DNA from: Eutreptiella sp. 'Long Island Sound 2002'
Lineage: Eukaryota; Euglenozoa; Euglenophyceae; Eutreptiales; Eutreptiaceae
Reading direction: 5' to 3'
Length of the DNA: 64,000 bases
Assembly (NCBI GenBank): GCA_964036045.1
Contig: CAXIWF010000526.1
Location: 62,001 to 126,000, forward strand
Both the position numbers and the translations under genes were made by a program. Positions 12,601-25,500 of the stretch are shown piece after piece (the stretch's first letter is position 1; each line of letters starts with the position of its first letter). The notes below the pieces were generated by a model that was not told the DNA's origin, did no database searches, and saw only the letters and a program-made list of their open reading frames with translations.

Positions 12601-13647
12601 TTCCGAGAATTTTCCGAGAATTTTCTGAGAATTTTCCGAGAATATTCCGAGAATTTTCCGAGAATTTTCTGAGAATTTTCCGAGAATTTTCGGAGAATTT
12701 TTCGAGAATTTTCCGAGAATTTTCCGTCAATTTCCGAGAATTTTCCGAGAATTTTCCGAGAATTTTCCGAGAATTTTCCGAGAATTTTCCGAGAATTTTC
12801 CGAGAATTTTCCGAGAATTTTCCGAGAATTTTCCGAGAATTTTCTGAGAATTTTCCGAGAATTTTCCGAGAATTTTCCGAGAATTTTCCGAGAATTTTCC
12901 GAGAATTTTCCGAGAATTTTCCGAGAATTTTCCGAGAATTTTCCGAGAATTTTCTGAGAATTTTCCGAGAATTTTCCGAGAATTTTCCGAGAATTTTCCG
13001 AGAATTTTCCGAGAATTTTCCGAGAATTTTCCGAGAATTTTCTGAGAATTTCCTGAGAAGTTTCCGAGAATTTTCCGAGAATTTTCCGAGAAACTTGCGA
13101 GAATTTTCTGAGAATTTTCCGAGAGTTTTCCGAGAATTTTCCGAGAATTTTCCGAGAATTTTCCCAGAATTTTCCGAGAATTTTCCCAGAATTTTCCGAG
13201 AATTTCCGAGATTTTTCCGAGAAGTTTCCGAATTTTCCGATACTTTTCCGAGAATTTTCCGAGAATTTTCCGAGAATTTTCCGAGAATTTTCTGAGAATT
13301 TTCCGAGAATATTCCGAGAATTTTCCGAGAATTTTCTGAGAATTTTCCGAGAATTTTCGGAGAATTTTTCGAGAATTTTCCGAGAATTTTCCGTCAATTT
13401 TCCGAGAATTTTCCGAGAATTTTCCGAGAATTTTCCGAGAATTTTCCGAGAATTTTCCGAGAATTTTCCGAGAATTTTCCGAGAATTTTCCGAGAATTTT
13501 CCGAGAATTTTCTGAGAATTTTCCGAGAATTTTCCGAGAATTTTCCGAGAATTTTCCGAGAATTTTCCGAGAATTTTCCGAGAATTTTCCGAGAATTTTC
13601 TGAGAATTTCCTGAGAAGTTTCCGAGAATTTTCCGAGAATTTTCCGA
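12601..13647 (+). repeat. Degenerate B module front
   Basis: This stretch resembles the front of a B module but is damaged. GAAACTTGCG at 13,090 stands for GAAAGTTGCG. Around 13,200-13,245 there is a 10-bp GAGAATTTCC unit, a GAGAAG unit, a 9-bp GAATTTTCC unit and GATAC instead of GATAA at 13,239. It is followed by GAATATTCC near 13,310 and GTCAATTTT near 13,393. A second front, GAAATTTGCG, begins 558 bp after the first at 13,648. It looks like a small duplication of the front in which the left copy decayed. Confidence 0.65.
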
Positions 13648-14393
13648 GAAATTTGCGAGAATTTTCTGAGAATTTTCCGAGAGTTTTCCGAGAATTTTCC
13701 GAGAATTTTCCGAGAATTTTCCGAGAATTTTCCGAGAATTTTCCGAGAATTTTCCGACAATTTTCCGAGAATTTTCCGAGAATTTTCCGAGAATTTTCCG
13801 AGAATTTTCCGAGAATTTTCCGAGAATTTTCTGAGAATTTTCCGAGAATTTTCCGGGAATTTTCCGAGAATTTTCCGAGAATTTTCCGAGAATTTTCCGA
13901 GAATTTTCCAAGAATTTTCCGAGAATTTTCCGAGAATTTTCGGAGAATTTTCCGAGAATTTTCCGAGAATTTTCCGAGAATTTTCCGAGAATTTTCCGAA
14001 AATTTTCTGAGAATTTTCCCAGAATTTTCCGAGAATTTTCCGAGATTTTTCCGAGAAGTTTCCGAGAATTTTCCGATAATTTTCCGAGAATTTTCCGAGA
14101 ATTTTCCGAGAATTTTCCGAGAATTTTCTGAGAATTTTCCGAGAATATTCCGAGAATTTTCCGAGAATTTTCTGAGAATTTTCCGAGAATTTTCGGAGAA
14201 TTTTTCGAGAATTTTCCGAGAATTTTCCGTCAATTTTCCGAGAATTTTCCGAGAATTTTCCGAGAATTTTCCGAGAATTTTCCGGGAATTTTCCGAGAAT
14301 TTCCGAGAATTTGCCGAGAATTTTCTGGGAATTTTCCGAGAATTTTCCAAGAATTTTCCGAGAATTTTCCGAGAATTTTCCGAGAATTTTCCG
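13648..14393 (+). repeat. B module front, copy at 13.6 kb
   Basis: The block opens with GAAATTTGCG (a variant of GAAAGTTGCG) at 13,648. GATAA follows at 14,075, a GAATATTCC unit near 14,150, and GTCAATTTT units near 14,229 and 14,393. It matches 21,298-22,044 at a constant offset of 7,650 (GATAA 21,725, AAGGGG 22,524). Its right half forms the left copy of the 869-bp tandem duplication annotated next. Confidence 0.8.
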
Positions 14394-15262
14394 TCAATTT
14401 TCCGAGAATTTTCCGAGAATTTTCCGAGATTTTCCGAGAATTTTCCGAGAATTTTCCGAGAATTTTCCGAGAATTTTCTGAGAATTTTCCGAGAATTTTC
14501 CGAGAATTTTCTGAGAATTTTCCGAGAATTTTCCGAGAATTTTCCGAGAATTTTCCAAGAATTTTCCGAGAATTTTCCGAGAATTTTCCGAGAATTTTCC
14601 GAGAATTTTCCGAGAATTTTCCGAGAATTTTCTGAGAATTTTCCGAGAATTTTCCGAGAATTTTCCGAGAATTTTCTGAGAATTTTCCCAGAATTTTCCG
14701 AGAATTTTCCGAGAATTTTCCGAGAATTTTCCGAGAATTTTCCGAGAATTTTCCGAGAATTTTCCGAGAATTTTCCGGGAATTTTCCGAGAATTTTCCGA
14801 GAATTTTCCGAGAATTTTCCGAGAATTTTCCGAGAATTTTCCGAGAATTTTCTGAGAATTTTCCGAGAATTTTAAGGGGAATTTTCCGAGAATTTTCCGA
14901 GAATTTTCCGAGAATTTTACGAGAATTTTCCGAGAATTTTCCGTCATTTTTCCGAGAACTTTCCAAGAATTTTCCGAGAATTTTCCGAGAATTTTCCGAG
15001 AATTTTTCGAGAATTTTCCGAGAATCTTCCGAGAATTTTCCGAGAATTTTCTGAGAATTTTCCCAGAATTTTCCGAGATTTTTCCGAGATTTTTCCGAGA
15101 ATTTTCCGAGAATTTTCCGAGAGTTTTCCGTCAATTTTCCGAGAATTTTCCGAGAGTTTTCCGTCAATTTTCCGAGAATTTTCCGAGAATTTTCCGAGAA
15201 TTTTCCGAGAATTTTCCGAGAATTTTCCGAGAATTTTCCGAGAATTTTCCGAGAGTTTTCCG
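14394..15262 (+). repeat. 869-bp tandem duplication, left copy
   Basis: The block runs from one GTC-marked unit to the next and is repeated directly after itself at an offset of 869 bp (79 units). Shared markers are AAGGGG 14,874 and 15,743 and GTCATTTTT 14,943 and 15,812. The bottom-strand translations starting at 15,266 and 16,135 are identical over 290 residues. It lacks the GAGAAG...GATAA core found in other A landmarks: two GAGATTTTT units near 15,075-15,095 run straight into consensus units and then GAGAGTTTT plus GTCAATTTT. Confidence 0.9.
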
Positions 15263-16131
15263 TCAATTTTCCGAGAATTTTCCGAGAATTTTCCGAGATT
15301 TTCCGAGAATTTTCCGAGAATTTTCCGAGAATTTTCCGAGAATTTTCTGAGAATTTTCCGAGAATTTTCCGAGAATTTTCTGAGAATTTTCCGAGAATTT
15401 TCCGAGAATTTTCCGAGAATTTTCCAAGAATTTTCCGAGAATTTTCCGAGAATTTTCCGAGAATTTTCCGAGAATTTTCCGAGAATTTTCCGAGAATTTT
15501 CTGAGAATTTTCCGAGAATTTTCCGAGAATTTTCCGAGAATTTTCTGAGAATTTTCCCAGAATTTTCCGAGAATTTTCCGAGAATTTTCCGAGAATTTTC
15601 CGAGAATTTTCCGAGAATTTTCCGAGAATTTTCCGAGAATTTTCCGGGAATTTTCCGAGAATTTTCCGAGAATTTTCCGAGAATTTTCCGAGAATTTTCC
15701 GAGAATTTTCCGAGAATTTTCTGAGAATTTTCCGAGAATTTTAAGGGGAATTTTCCGAGAATTTTCCGAGAATTTTCCGAGAATTTTACGAGAATTTTCC
15801 GAGAATTTTCCGTCATTTTTCCGAGAACTTTCCAAGAATTTTCCGAGAATTTTCCGAGAATTTTCCGAGAATTTTTCGAGAATTTTCCGAGAATCTTCCG
15901 AGAATTTTCCGAGAATTTTCTGAGAATTTTCCCAGAATTTTCCGAGATTTTTCCGAGATTTTTCCGAGAATTTTCCGAGAATTTTCCGAGAGTTTTCCGT
16001 CAATTTTCCGAGAATTTTCCGAGAGTTTTCCGTCAATTTTCCGAGAATTTTCCGAGAATTTTCCGAGAATTTTCCGAGAATTTTCCGAGAATTTTCCGAG
16101 AATTTTCCGAGAATTTTCCGAGAGTTTTCCG
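15263..16131 (+). repeat. 869-bp tandem duplication, right copy
   Basis: This is the right copy of the preceding block. The two differ from their flanks immediately outside: left of 14,394 is GAGAATTTT where left of 15,263 is GAGAGTTTT, and right of 16,131 lacks the 10-bp GAGATTTTCC unit present after 15,263. With no translated difference between copies, this is the youngest-looking duplication in the window, or an assembly artefact. Confidence 0.9.
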
Positions 16132-17250
16132 TCAATTTTCCGAGAATTTTCCGAGAATTTTCCGAGAATTTTCCGAGAATTTTCCGAGAATTTTCCGAGA
16201 ATTTTCCGAGAATTTTCGGAGAATTTTTCGAGAATTTTCCGAGAATTTTCCAAGAATTTTCCGAGAATTTTCCGAGAATTTTCCGAGAATTTTCCGAGAA
16301 TTTTCGGGGAATTTTCCGAGAATTTTCCGAGAATTTTCCGAGAATTTTCCGAGAATTTTCCGAGAATTTTCCGAGAATTTTCTGAGAATTTTCCGAGAAT
16401 TTTCCGAGAATTTTCCGAGAATTTTCCGAGAATTTTCCGAGAATTTTCCGAGAATTGTCTGAGAATTTTCTGAGAATTTTCCGAGAATTTTCCGAGAATT
16501 TTCCGAGAATTTTCCGAGAATTTTCCGAGAATTTTCCGAGAATTTTCCGAGAATTTTCCGAAAATTTTCCGAGAATTTTCCGAGAATTTTCCGAGAATTT
16601 TCCGAGAATTTTCCGAGAATTTTCCGAGAATTTTCCGAGAATTTTCCGAGAATTTTCCGAGAATTTTCTGAGAATTTTCCCAGAATTTTCCGAGATTTTT
16701 CCGAGATTTTTCCGAGAAGTTTCCGAGAATTTTCCGATAATTTTCCGAGAATTTTCCGAGAATTTTCCGAGAATTTTCCGAGAATTTTCCGAGAATTTTC
16801 CGAGAGTTTTCCGTCAATTTTCCGAGAATTTTCCGAGAATTTTCCGAGAATTTTCGGAGAATTTTCCGAGAATTTTTCGAGAATTTTCCGAGAATTTTCG
16901 GAAAATTTTTCGAGAATTTTCCGAGAATTTTCCGAGAATTTTCCGAGAATTTTCCGAGAATTTTCCGAGAATTTTCGGAAAATTTTCCGAGAATTTTCCG
17001 AGAATTTTCCGAGAATTTTCCGGGAATTTTCCGAGAATTTTCCGAGAATTTTCCGAGAATTTTCCGAGAATTTTCCGAGAATTTTCCGTCAATTTTCCGA
17101 GAATTTTCCGAGAATTTTCCGAGAATTTTCCGAGAATTTTCCGAGAATTTTCCGAGAATTTTCCGAGAATTTTCCGAGAATTTTCTGAGAATTTTCCGAG
17201 AATTTTCCGAGAATTTTCCGAGAATTTTCCGAGAATTTTCCGAGAATTGT
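16132..17250 (+). repeat. Type A landmark block before expanded ladder
   Basis: One type A landmark has its GATAA at 16,736 and is followed by GAGAGTTTT and GTCAATTTT near 16,813. It matches the block around 4,162 at a constant offset of 12,574. Two CGGAAAATTTT units near 16,910 and 16,977 stand where the other copies have one, or CGGGG. A GTCAATTTT unit lies near 17,089. Confidence 0.75.
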
Positions 17251-20200
17251 CTGAGAATTTTCTGAGAATTTTCCGAGAATTTTCCGAGAATTTTCCGAGA
17301 ATTTTCCGAGAATTTTCCGAGAATTTTCCGAGAATTTTCCGAGAATTTTCCGAAAATTTTCCGAGAATTTTCCGAGAATTTTCCGAGAATTTCCCGAGAA
17401 TTTTCCGAGAATTTTCCGAAAATTTTCCGAGAATTTTCCGAGAATTTTCCGAGAATTTCCCGAGAATTTTCCGAGAATTTTCCGAGAATTTTCCGGGAAT
17501 TTTCGGAGAATTTTCTGAGAATTTTCCGAGAATTTTCCGAGAATTTTCCGAGAATTTTCCGAGAATTTTCCGAGAATTTTCGGAGAATTTTTCGAGAATT
17601 TTCCGAGAATTTTCCGAGAATTTTCCGAGAATTTTCCGAGAATTTTCCGAGAATTTTCCCGGAATTTTCGGAGAATTTTCTGAGAATTTTCCGAGAATTT
17701 TCCGAGAATTTTCCGAGAATTTTCCGAGAATTTTCCGAGAATTTTCCGAGAATTTTCTGAGAATTTTCCGAGAATTTTCTGAGAATTTTCCGAGAATTTT
17801 CCGAGAATTTTCCGAGAATTTTCCGAGAATTTTCGGAGAATTTTTCGAGAATTTTCCGAGAATTTTCCGAGAATTTTCCGAGAATTTTCCGAGAATTTTC
17901 CGGGAATTTTCGGAGAATTTTCTGAGAATTTTCCGAGAATTTTCCGAGAATTTTCCGAGAATTTTCCGAGAATTTTCCGAGAATTTTCCGAGAATTTTCT
18001 GAGAATTTTCCGAGAATTTTCTGAGAATTTTCCGAGAATTTTCCGAGAATTTTCCGAGAATTTTCCGGGAATTTTCGGAGAATTTTCTGAGAATTTTCCG
18101 AGAATTTTCCGAGAATTTTCCGAGAATTTTCCGAGAATTTTCCGAGAATTTTCGGAGAATTTTTCGAGAATTTTCCGAGAATTTTCCGAGAATTTTCCGA
18201 GAATTTTCCGAGAATTTTCCGAGAATTTTCCGGGAATTTTCAGAGAATTTTCTGAGAATTTTCCGAGAATTTTCCGAGAATTTTCCGAGAATTTTCCGAG
18301 AATTTTCCGAGAATTTTCCGAGAATTTTCTGAGAATTTTCCGAGAATTTTCTGAGAATTTTCCGAGAATTTTCCGAGAATTTTCCGAGAATTTTCCGAGA
18401 ATTTTCGGAGAATTTTTCGAGAATTTTCCGAGAATTTTCCGAGAATTTTCCGAGAATTTTCCGAGAATTTTCCGGGAATTTTCGGAGAATTTTCTGAGAA
18501 TTTTCCGAGAATTTTCCGAGAATTTTCCGAGAATTTTCCGAGAATTTTCCGAGAATTTTCCGAGAATTTTCTGAGAATTTTCCGAGAATTTTCTGAGAAT
18601 TTTCCGAGAATTTTCCGAGAATTTTCCGAGAATTTTCCGAGAATTTTCGGAGAATTTTTCGAGAATTTTCCGAGAATTTTCCGAGAATTTTCCGAGAATT
18701 TTCCGAGAATTTTCCGGGAATTTTCGGAGAATTTTCTGAGAATTTTCCGAGAATTTTCCGAGAATTTTCCGAGAATTTTCCGAGAATTTTCTGAGAATTT
18801 TCCAAGAATTTTCCGAGATTTTTCCGAGAATTTTCCGAGAATTTTCCGAGAATTTTCCGAGAATTTTCCGAGAATTTTCCGAGAATTTTCTGAGAATTTT
18901 CCGAGAATTTTCCGAGAATTTTCCGAGAATTTTCCGAGAATTTTCTGGCAATTTTCCGAGAATTTTCCGAGAATTTTCCGAGAATTTCCGAGAATTTTCC
19001 GAGAATTTTCGGAGAATTTTTCGAGAATTTTCCGAGAATTTTCCGAGAATTTTCCGAGAATTTTCCGAGAATTTTCCGGGAATTTTCGGAGAATTTTCTG
19101 AGAATTTTCCGAGAATTTTCCGAGAATTTTCCGAGAATTTTCCGAGAATTTTCCGAGAATTTTCCAAGAATTTTCCGAGATTTTTCCGAGAATTTTCCGA
19201 GAATTTTCCGAGAATTTTCCGAGAATTTTCCGAGAATTTTCCGAGAATTTTCTGAGAACTTTCCGAGAATTTTCCGAGAATTTTCCGAGAATTTTCCGAG
19301 AATTTCCGAGAATTTTCCGAGAATTTTCCGAGAATTTTCCGTCAATTTTCCGAGAATTTTCTGAGAATTTTCCGAGAATTTTCCGAGAATTTTCCGAGAA
19401 TTTTCCGAGAATTTTCCGAGAATTTTCCGAGAATTTTCCGGGAATTTTCGGAGAATTTTCTGAGAATTTTCCGAGAATTTTCCGAGAATTTTCCGAGAAT
19501 TTTCCGAGAATTTTCCGAGAATTTTCCGAGAATTTTCTGAGAATTTTCCGAGAATTTTCTGAGAATTTTCCGAGAATTTTCCGAGAATTTTCCGAGAATT
19601 TTCCGAGAATTTTCGGAGAATTTTTCGAGAATTTTCCGAGAATTTTCCGAGAATTTTCCGAGAATTTTCCGAGAATTTTCCGGGAATTTTCGGAGAATTT
19701 TCTGAGAATTTTCCGAGAATTTTCCGAGAATTTTCCGAGAATTTTCCGAGAATTTTCCGAGAATTTTCTGAGAATTTTCCGAGAATTTTCTGAGAATTTT
19801 CCGAGAATTTTCCGAGAATTTTCCGAGAATTTTCCGAGAATTTTCGGAGAATTTTTCGAGAATTTTCCGAGAATTTTCCGAGAATTTTCCGAGAATTTTC
19901 CGAGAATTTTCCGGGAATTTTCGGAGAATTTTCTGAGAATTTTCCGAGAATTTTCCGAGAATTTTCCGAGAATTTTCCGAGAATTTTCTGAGAATTTTCC
20001 AAGAATTTTCCGAGATTTTTCCGAGAATTTTCCGAGAATTTTCCGAGAATTTTCCGAGAATTTTCCGAGAATTTTCCGAGAATTTTCTGAGAATTTTCCG
20101 AGAATTTTCCGAGAATTTTCCGAGAATTTTCCGAGAATTTTCTGGCAATTTTCCGAGAATTTTCCGAGAATTTTCCGAGAATTTCCGAGAATTTTCCGAG

Positions 20201-20390
20201 AATTTTCGGAGAATTTTTCGAGAATTTTCCGAGAATTTTCCGAGAATTTTCCGAGAATTTTCCGAGAATTTTCCGGGAATTTTCGGAGAATTTTCTGAGA
20301 ATTTTCCGAGAATTTTCCGAGAATTTTCCGAGAATTTTCCGAGAATTTTCCGAGAATTTTCCGAGAATTTTCTGAGAATTTTCCAAGAAT
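17251..20390 (+). repeat. Expanded ladder module (eleven steps)
   Basis: GGGAATTTTCGG markers (one with CCCGG, one with CAGAG) lie at 17,495, 17,660, 17,902, 18,067, 18,232, 18,474, 18,716, 19,078, 19,440, 19,682, 19,913 and 20,275. The steps are 165, 242, 165, 165, 242, 242, 362, 362, 242, 231 and 362 bp, drawn from the same four sizes as the short ladders at 4.9 and 26.8 kb. The step carrying TGGCAATTTT appears at 18,946 and 20,143. Relative to the short ladder this copy has gained about 1,758 bp (offset to the first copy rises from 12,574 to 14,332), so whole steps were added. Confidence 0.85.
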
Positions 20391-21297
20391 TTTCCGAGAT
20401 TTTTCCGAGAATTTTCCGAGAATTTTCCGAGAATTTTCCGAGAATTTTCCGAGAATTTTCCGAGAATTTTCTGAGAACTTTCCGAGAATTTTCCGAGAAT
20501 TTTCCGAGAATTTTCCGAGAATTTCCGAGAATTTTCCGAGAATTTTCCGAGAATTTTCCGTCAATTTTCCGAGAATTTTCTGAGAATTTTCCGAGAATTT
20601 TCCGAGAATTTTCCGAGAATTTTCCGAGAATTTTCCGAGAATTTTCCGAGAATTTTCCGAGAATTTTCCGAGAATTTTCCGAGAATTTTCCGAGAATTTT
20701 CCGAGAATTTTCCGAGAATTTTCCGAGAACTTTCCGAGAATTTTCCGAGAATTTTCCGAGAATTTTCCGAGAATTTTCCGAGAATTTTCCGAGAATTATC
20801 CGAGAATTATCCGAGAATTTCCGGGAATTTTCCGAGAATTTTCCGAGAATTTTCCGAGAATTTTCCGAGAATTTTCCGAGAATTTTCCGAGAATTTTCCG
20901 AGAATTTTCCGAGAATTTTCCGAGAATTTTCCGAGAATTTTCCGAGAATTTTCCGAAAATTTTCCGAGAATTTTCCGAGAATTTTCCGAGAATTTTCCGA
21001 GAATTTTCCGAGAATTTTCCGAGAATTTTCCGTCAATTTTCCGAGAATTTTCCGAGAATTTTCCGAAAATTTTCCGAGAATTTTCCGAGAATTTTCCGAG
21101 AATTTTCCGAGAATTTTCCGAGAATTTTCCGAGAATTTTCCGAGAATTTTCCGAGAATTTTCTGAGAATTTTCCGAGAATTTTCCGAGAATTTTCCGAGA
21201 ATTTTCCGAGAATTTTCCGAGAATTTTCCGAGAATTTTCCGAGAATTTTCTGAGAATTTCCTGAGAATTTTCCGAGAATTTTCCGAGAATTTTCCGA
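20391..21297 (+). repeat. Linker with twin TTATCC units, copy 2
   Basis: The stretch matches 6,055-6,954 at offsets of 14,332 to 14,343. The twin TTATCC units are at 20,796 and 20,807. They are followed by GAGAATTTCC and GGGAATTTTCC, where the first copy has a 10-bp GGGAAATTCC unit. A GTCAATTTT unit lies near 20,558 and another near 21,031. Confidence 0.8.
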
Positions 21298-22597
21298 GAA
21301 AGTTGCGAGAATTTTCTGAGAATTTTCCGAGAGTTTTCCGAGAATTTTCCGAGAATTTTCCGAGAATTTTCCGAGAATTTTCCGAGAATTTTCCGAGAAT
21401 TTTCCGACAATTTTCCGAGAATTTTCCGAGAATTTTCCGAGAATTTTCCGAGAATTTTCCGAGAATTTTCCGAGAATTTTCTGAGAATTTTCCGAGAATT
21501 TTCCGGGAATTTTCCGAGAATTTTCCGAGAATTTTCCGAGAATTTTCCGAGAATTTTCCAAGAATTTTCCGAGAATTTTCCGAGAATTTTCGGAGAATTT
21601 TCCGAGAATTTTCCGAGAATTTTCCGAGAATTTTCCGAGAATTTTCCGAAAATTTTCTGAGAATTTTCCCAGAATTTTCCGAGAATTTTCCGAGATTTTT
21701 CCGAGAAGTTTCCGAGAATTTTCCGATAATTTTCCGAGAATTTTCCGAGAATTTTCCGAGAATTTTCCGAGAATTTTCTGAGAATTTTCCGAGAATATTC
21801 CGAGAATTTTCCGAGAATTTTCTGAGAATTTTCCGAGAATTTTCGGAGAATTTTTCGAGAATTTTCCGAGAATTTTCCGTCAATTTTCCGAGAATTTTCC
21901 GAGAATTTTCCGAGAATTTTCCGAGAATTTTCCGGGAATTTTCCGAGAATTTCCGAGAATTTGCCGAGAATTTTCTGGGAATTTTCCGAGAATTTTCCAA
22001 GAATTTTCCGAGAATTTTCCGAGAATTTTCCCAGAATTTTCCGTCAATTTTCCGAGAATTTTCCGAGAATTTTCCGAGATTTTCCGAGAATTTTCCGAGA
22101 ATTTTCCGAGAATTTTCCGAGAATTTTCTGAGAATTTTCCGAGAATTTTCCGAGAATTTTCTGAGAATTTTCCGAAAATTTTCCGAGAATTTTCCGAGAA
22201 TTTTCCAAGAATTTTCCGAGAATTTTCCGAGAATTTTCCGAGAATTTTCCGAGAATTTTCCGAGAATTTTCCGAGAATTTTCTGAGAATTTTCCGAGAAT
22301 TTTCCGAGAATTTTCCGAGAATTTTCTGAGAATTTTCCCAGAATTTTCCGAGAATTTTCCAAGATTTTTCCGAGAATTTTCCGAGAATTTTCCGAGAATT
22401 TTCCGAGAATTTTCCGAGAATTTTCCGGGAATTTTCCGAGAATTTTCCGAGAATTTTCCGAGAATTTTCCGAGAATTTTCCGAGAATTTTCCGAGAATTT
22501 TCTGAGAATTTTCCGAGAATTTTAAGGGGAATTTTCCGAGAATTTTCCGAGAATTTTCCGAGAATTTTACGAGAATTTTCCGAGAATTTTCCGTCAT
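21298..22597 (+). repeat. B module, copy at 21.3 kb
   Basis: All reference landmarks are present: GAAAGTTGCG 21,298, GATAA 21,725, GAATATTCC near 21,795, GTCAATTTT 21,879, the GCCGAG/CTGGG pair near 21,960-21,980, a 10-bp GAGATTTTCC unit near 22,075, AAGGGG 22,524 and GTCATTTTT near 22,593. A CCCAG unit at 22,030 ties it to the B tail at the start of the window (211). Confidence 0.85.
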
Positions 22598-25500
22598 TTT
22601 TCCGAGAACTTTCCAAGAATTTTCCGAGAATTTTCCGAGAATTTTCCGAGAATTTTCCGAGAATTTTCCGAGAATCTTCCGAGAATTTTCCGAGAATTTT
22701 CTGAGAATTTTCCCAGAATTTTCCGAGATTTTTCCGAGATTTTTCCGAGAAGTTTCCGAGAATTTTCCGATAATTTTCCGAGAATTTTCCGAGAATTTTC
22801 CGAGAATTTTCCGAGAATTTTCCGAGAATTTTCCGAGAGTTTTCCGTCAATTTTCCGAGAATTTTCCGAGAATTTTCCGAGAATTTTCCGAGAATTTTCC
22901 GAGAATTTTCCGAGAATTTTCCGAGAATTTTCGGAGAATTTTTCGAGAATTTTCCGAGAATTTTCCGAGAATTTTCCGAGAATTTTCCGAGAATTTTCCG
23001 AGAATTTTCCGAGAATTTTCGGGGAATTTTCCGAGAATTTTCCGAGAATTTTCCGAGAATTTTCCGAGAATTTTCCGAGAATTTTTCGAGAATTTTCTGA
23101 GAATTTTCCGAGAATTTTCCGAGAATTTTCCGAGAATTTTCCGAGAATTTTCCGAGAATTGTCTGAGAATTTTCTGAGAATTTTCCGAGAATTTTCCGAG
23201 AATTTTCCGAGAATTTTCCGAGAATTTTCCGAGAATTTTCCGAGAATTTTCCGAGAATTTTCCGAAAATTTTCCGAGAATTTTCCGAGAATTTTCCGAGA
23301 ATTTTCCGAGAATTTTCCGAGAATTTTCCGAGAATTTTCTGAGAATTTTCCCAGAATTTTCCGAGATTTTTCCGAGATTTTTCCGAGAAGTTTCCGAGAA
23401 TTTTCCGATAATTTTCCGAGAATTTTCCGAGATTTTTCCGAGAATTTTCCGAGAATTTTCCGAGAATTTTCCGAGAGTTTTCCGTCAATTTTCCGAGAAT
23501 TTTCCGAGAATTTTCCGAGAATTTTCGGAGAATTTTCCGAGAATTTTTCGAGAATTTTCCGAGAATTTTCGGAGAATTTTTCGAGAATTTTCCGAGAATT
23601 TTCCGAGAATTTTCCGAGAATTTTCCGAGAATTTTCCGAGAATTTTCCGAGAATTTTCGGGGAATTTTCCGAGAATTTTCCGAGAATTTTCCGAGAATTT
23701 TCCGGGAATTTTCCGAGAATTTTCCGAGAATTTTCCGAGAATTTTCCGAGAATTTTCCGAGAATTTTCCGTCAATTTTCCGAGAATTTTCCGAGAATTTT
23801 CCGAGAATTTTCCGAGAATTTTCCGAGAATTTTCCGAGAATTTTCCGAGAATTTTCCGAGAATTTTCCGAGAATTTTCTGAGAATTTTCCGAGAATTTTC
23901 CGAGAATTTTCCGAGAATTTTCCGAGAATTTTCCGAGAATTGTCTGAGAATTTTCTGAGAATTTTCCGAGAATTTTCCGAGAATTTTCCGAGAATTTTCC
24001 GAGAATTTTCCGAGAATTTTCCGTCAATTTTCCGAGAATTTTCCGAAAATTTTCCGAGAATTTTCCGAGAATTTTCCGAGAATTTTCCGAGAATTTTCCG
24101 AGAATTTTCCGAGAATTTTCCGAGAATTTTCCGAGAATTTTCTGAGAATTTTCCGAGAATTTTCCGAGAATTTTCCGAGAATTTTCCGAGAATTTTCCGA
24201 GAATTTTCCGAGAATTTTCCGAGAATTTTCCGAGAATTTTCTGAGAATTTCCTGAGAATTTTCCGAGAATTTTCCGAGAATTTTCCGAGAAATTTCCGAG
24301 AATTTTCTGAGAATTTCCCGAGAATTTTCCGAGAATTTTCCGAGAATTTTCCGAGAATTTTCCGAGAATTTTCCGAGAATTTTCCGAGAATTTTCCGACA
24401 ATTTTCCGAGAATTTTCCGAGAATTTTCCGAGAATTTTCCGAGAATTTTCCGAGAATTTTCCGAGAATTTTCCGAGAATTTTCTGAGAATCTTCCGAGAA
24501 TTTTCCGGGAATTTTCCGAGAATTTTCCGAGAATTTTCCGAGAATTTTCCGAGAATTTTCCAAGAATTTTCCGAGAATTTTCCGAGAATTTTGCGAGATT
24601 TTTCCGAGAATTTTCTGAGAATTTTCCGAGAATTTTCGGAGAATTTTCTGAGAATTTTCCGAGAATTTTCCGAGAATTTTCCGAGAATTTTCCGAGAATT
24701 TTCCGAGAATTTTCCGAGAATTTTCCGAGAATTTTCGGAGAATTTTCCGAGAATTTTCCGAGAATTTTCCGAGAATTTTCCGAGAATTTTCCGGGAATTT
24801 TCCGAGAATTTTCCGAGAATTTTCCGAGAATTTTCCGAGAATTTTCTGAGAATTTTCCGTCAATTTTCCGAGAATTTTCCGAGAATTTTCCGAGAATTTT
24901 CCGAGAATTTTCCGAGAATTTTCCGAGAATTTTCCAAGAATTTTCTGAGAATTTTCCGAGAATTTTCCGAGAATTTTCCGAGAATTTTCTGAGAATTTTC
25001 CAAGAATTTTCCGAGAATTTTCTGAGAATTTTCCGAGAATTTTCCGAGAATTTTCCGAGAATTTTCCGAGAATTTTCCGAGAATTTTCCGAGAATTTTCC
25101 GAGAATTTTCTGAGAATTTTCCGAGAATTTTCCGAGAATTTTCCGAGAATTTTCCGAGAATTTCCCGAGAATTTTCTGAGAATTTTCTGAGAATTTTCCG
25201 AGAATTTTCCGAGAACTTTCCGAGAATTTTGCGAGAATTTTCCGAGAATTTTCCGAGAATTTTGCGAGAATTTTCCGAGAATTTTCCGAGAATTTTCTGA
25301 GAATTTTCCGAGAATTTTCCGAGAATTTTCTGAGAATTTTCTGAGAATTTTCCGAGAATTTTCCGAGAATTTTCCGAGAATTTTCCGAGAATTTTCCGAG
25401 AATTTTCCGAGAATTTTCCGAGAATTTTCTGAGAATTTTCCGAGAATTTTTCGAGAATTTTCTGAGAATTTTCTGAGAATTTTCCGAGAATTTTCTGAGA

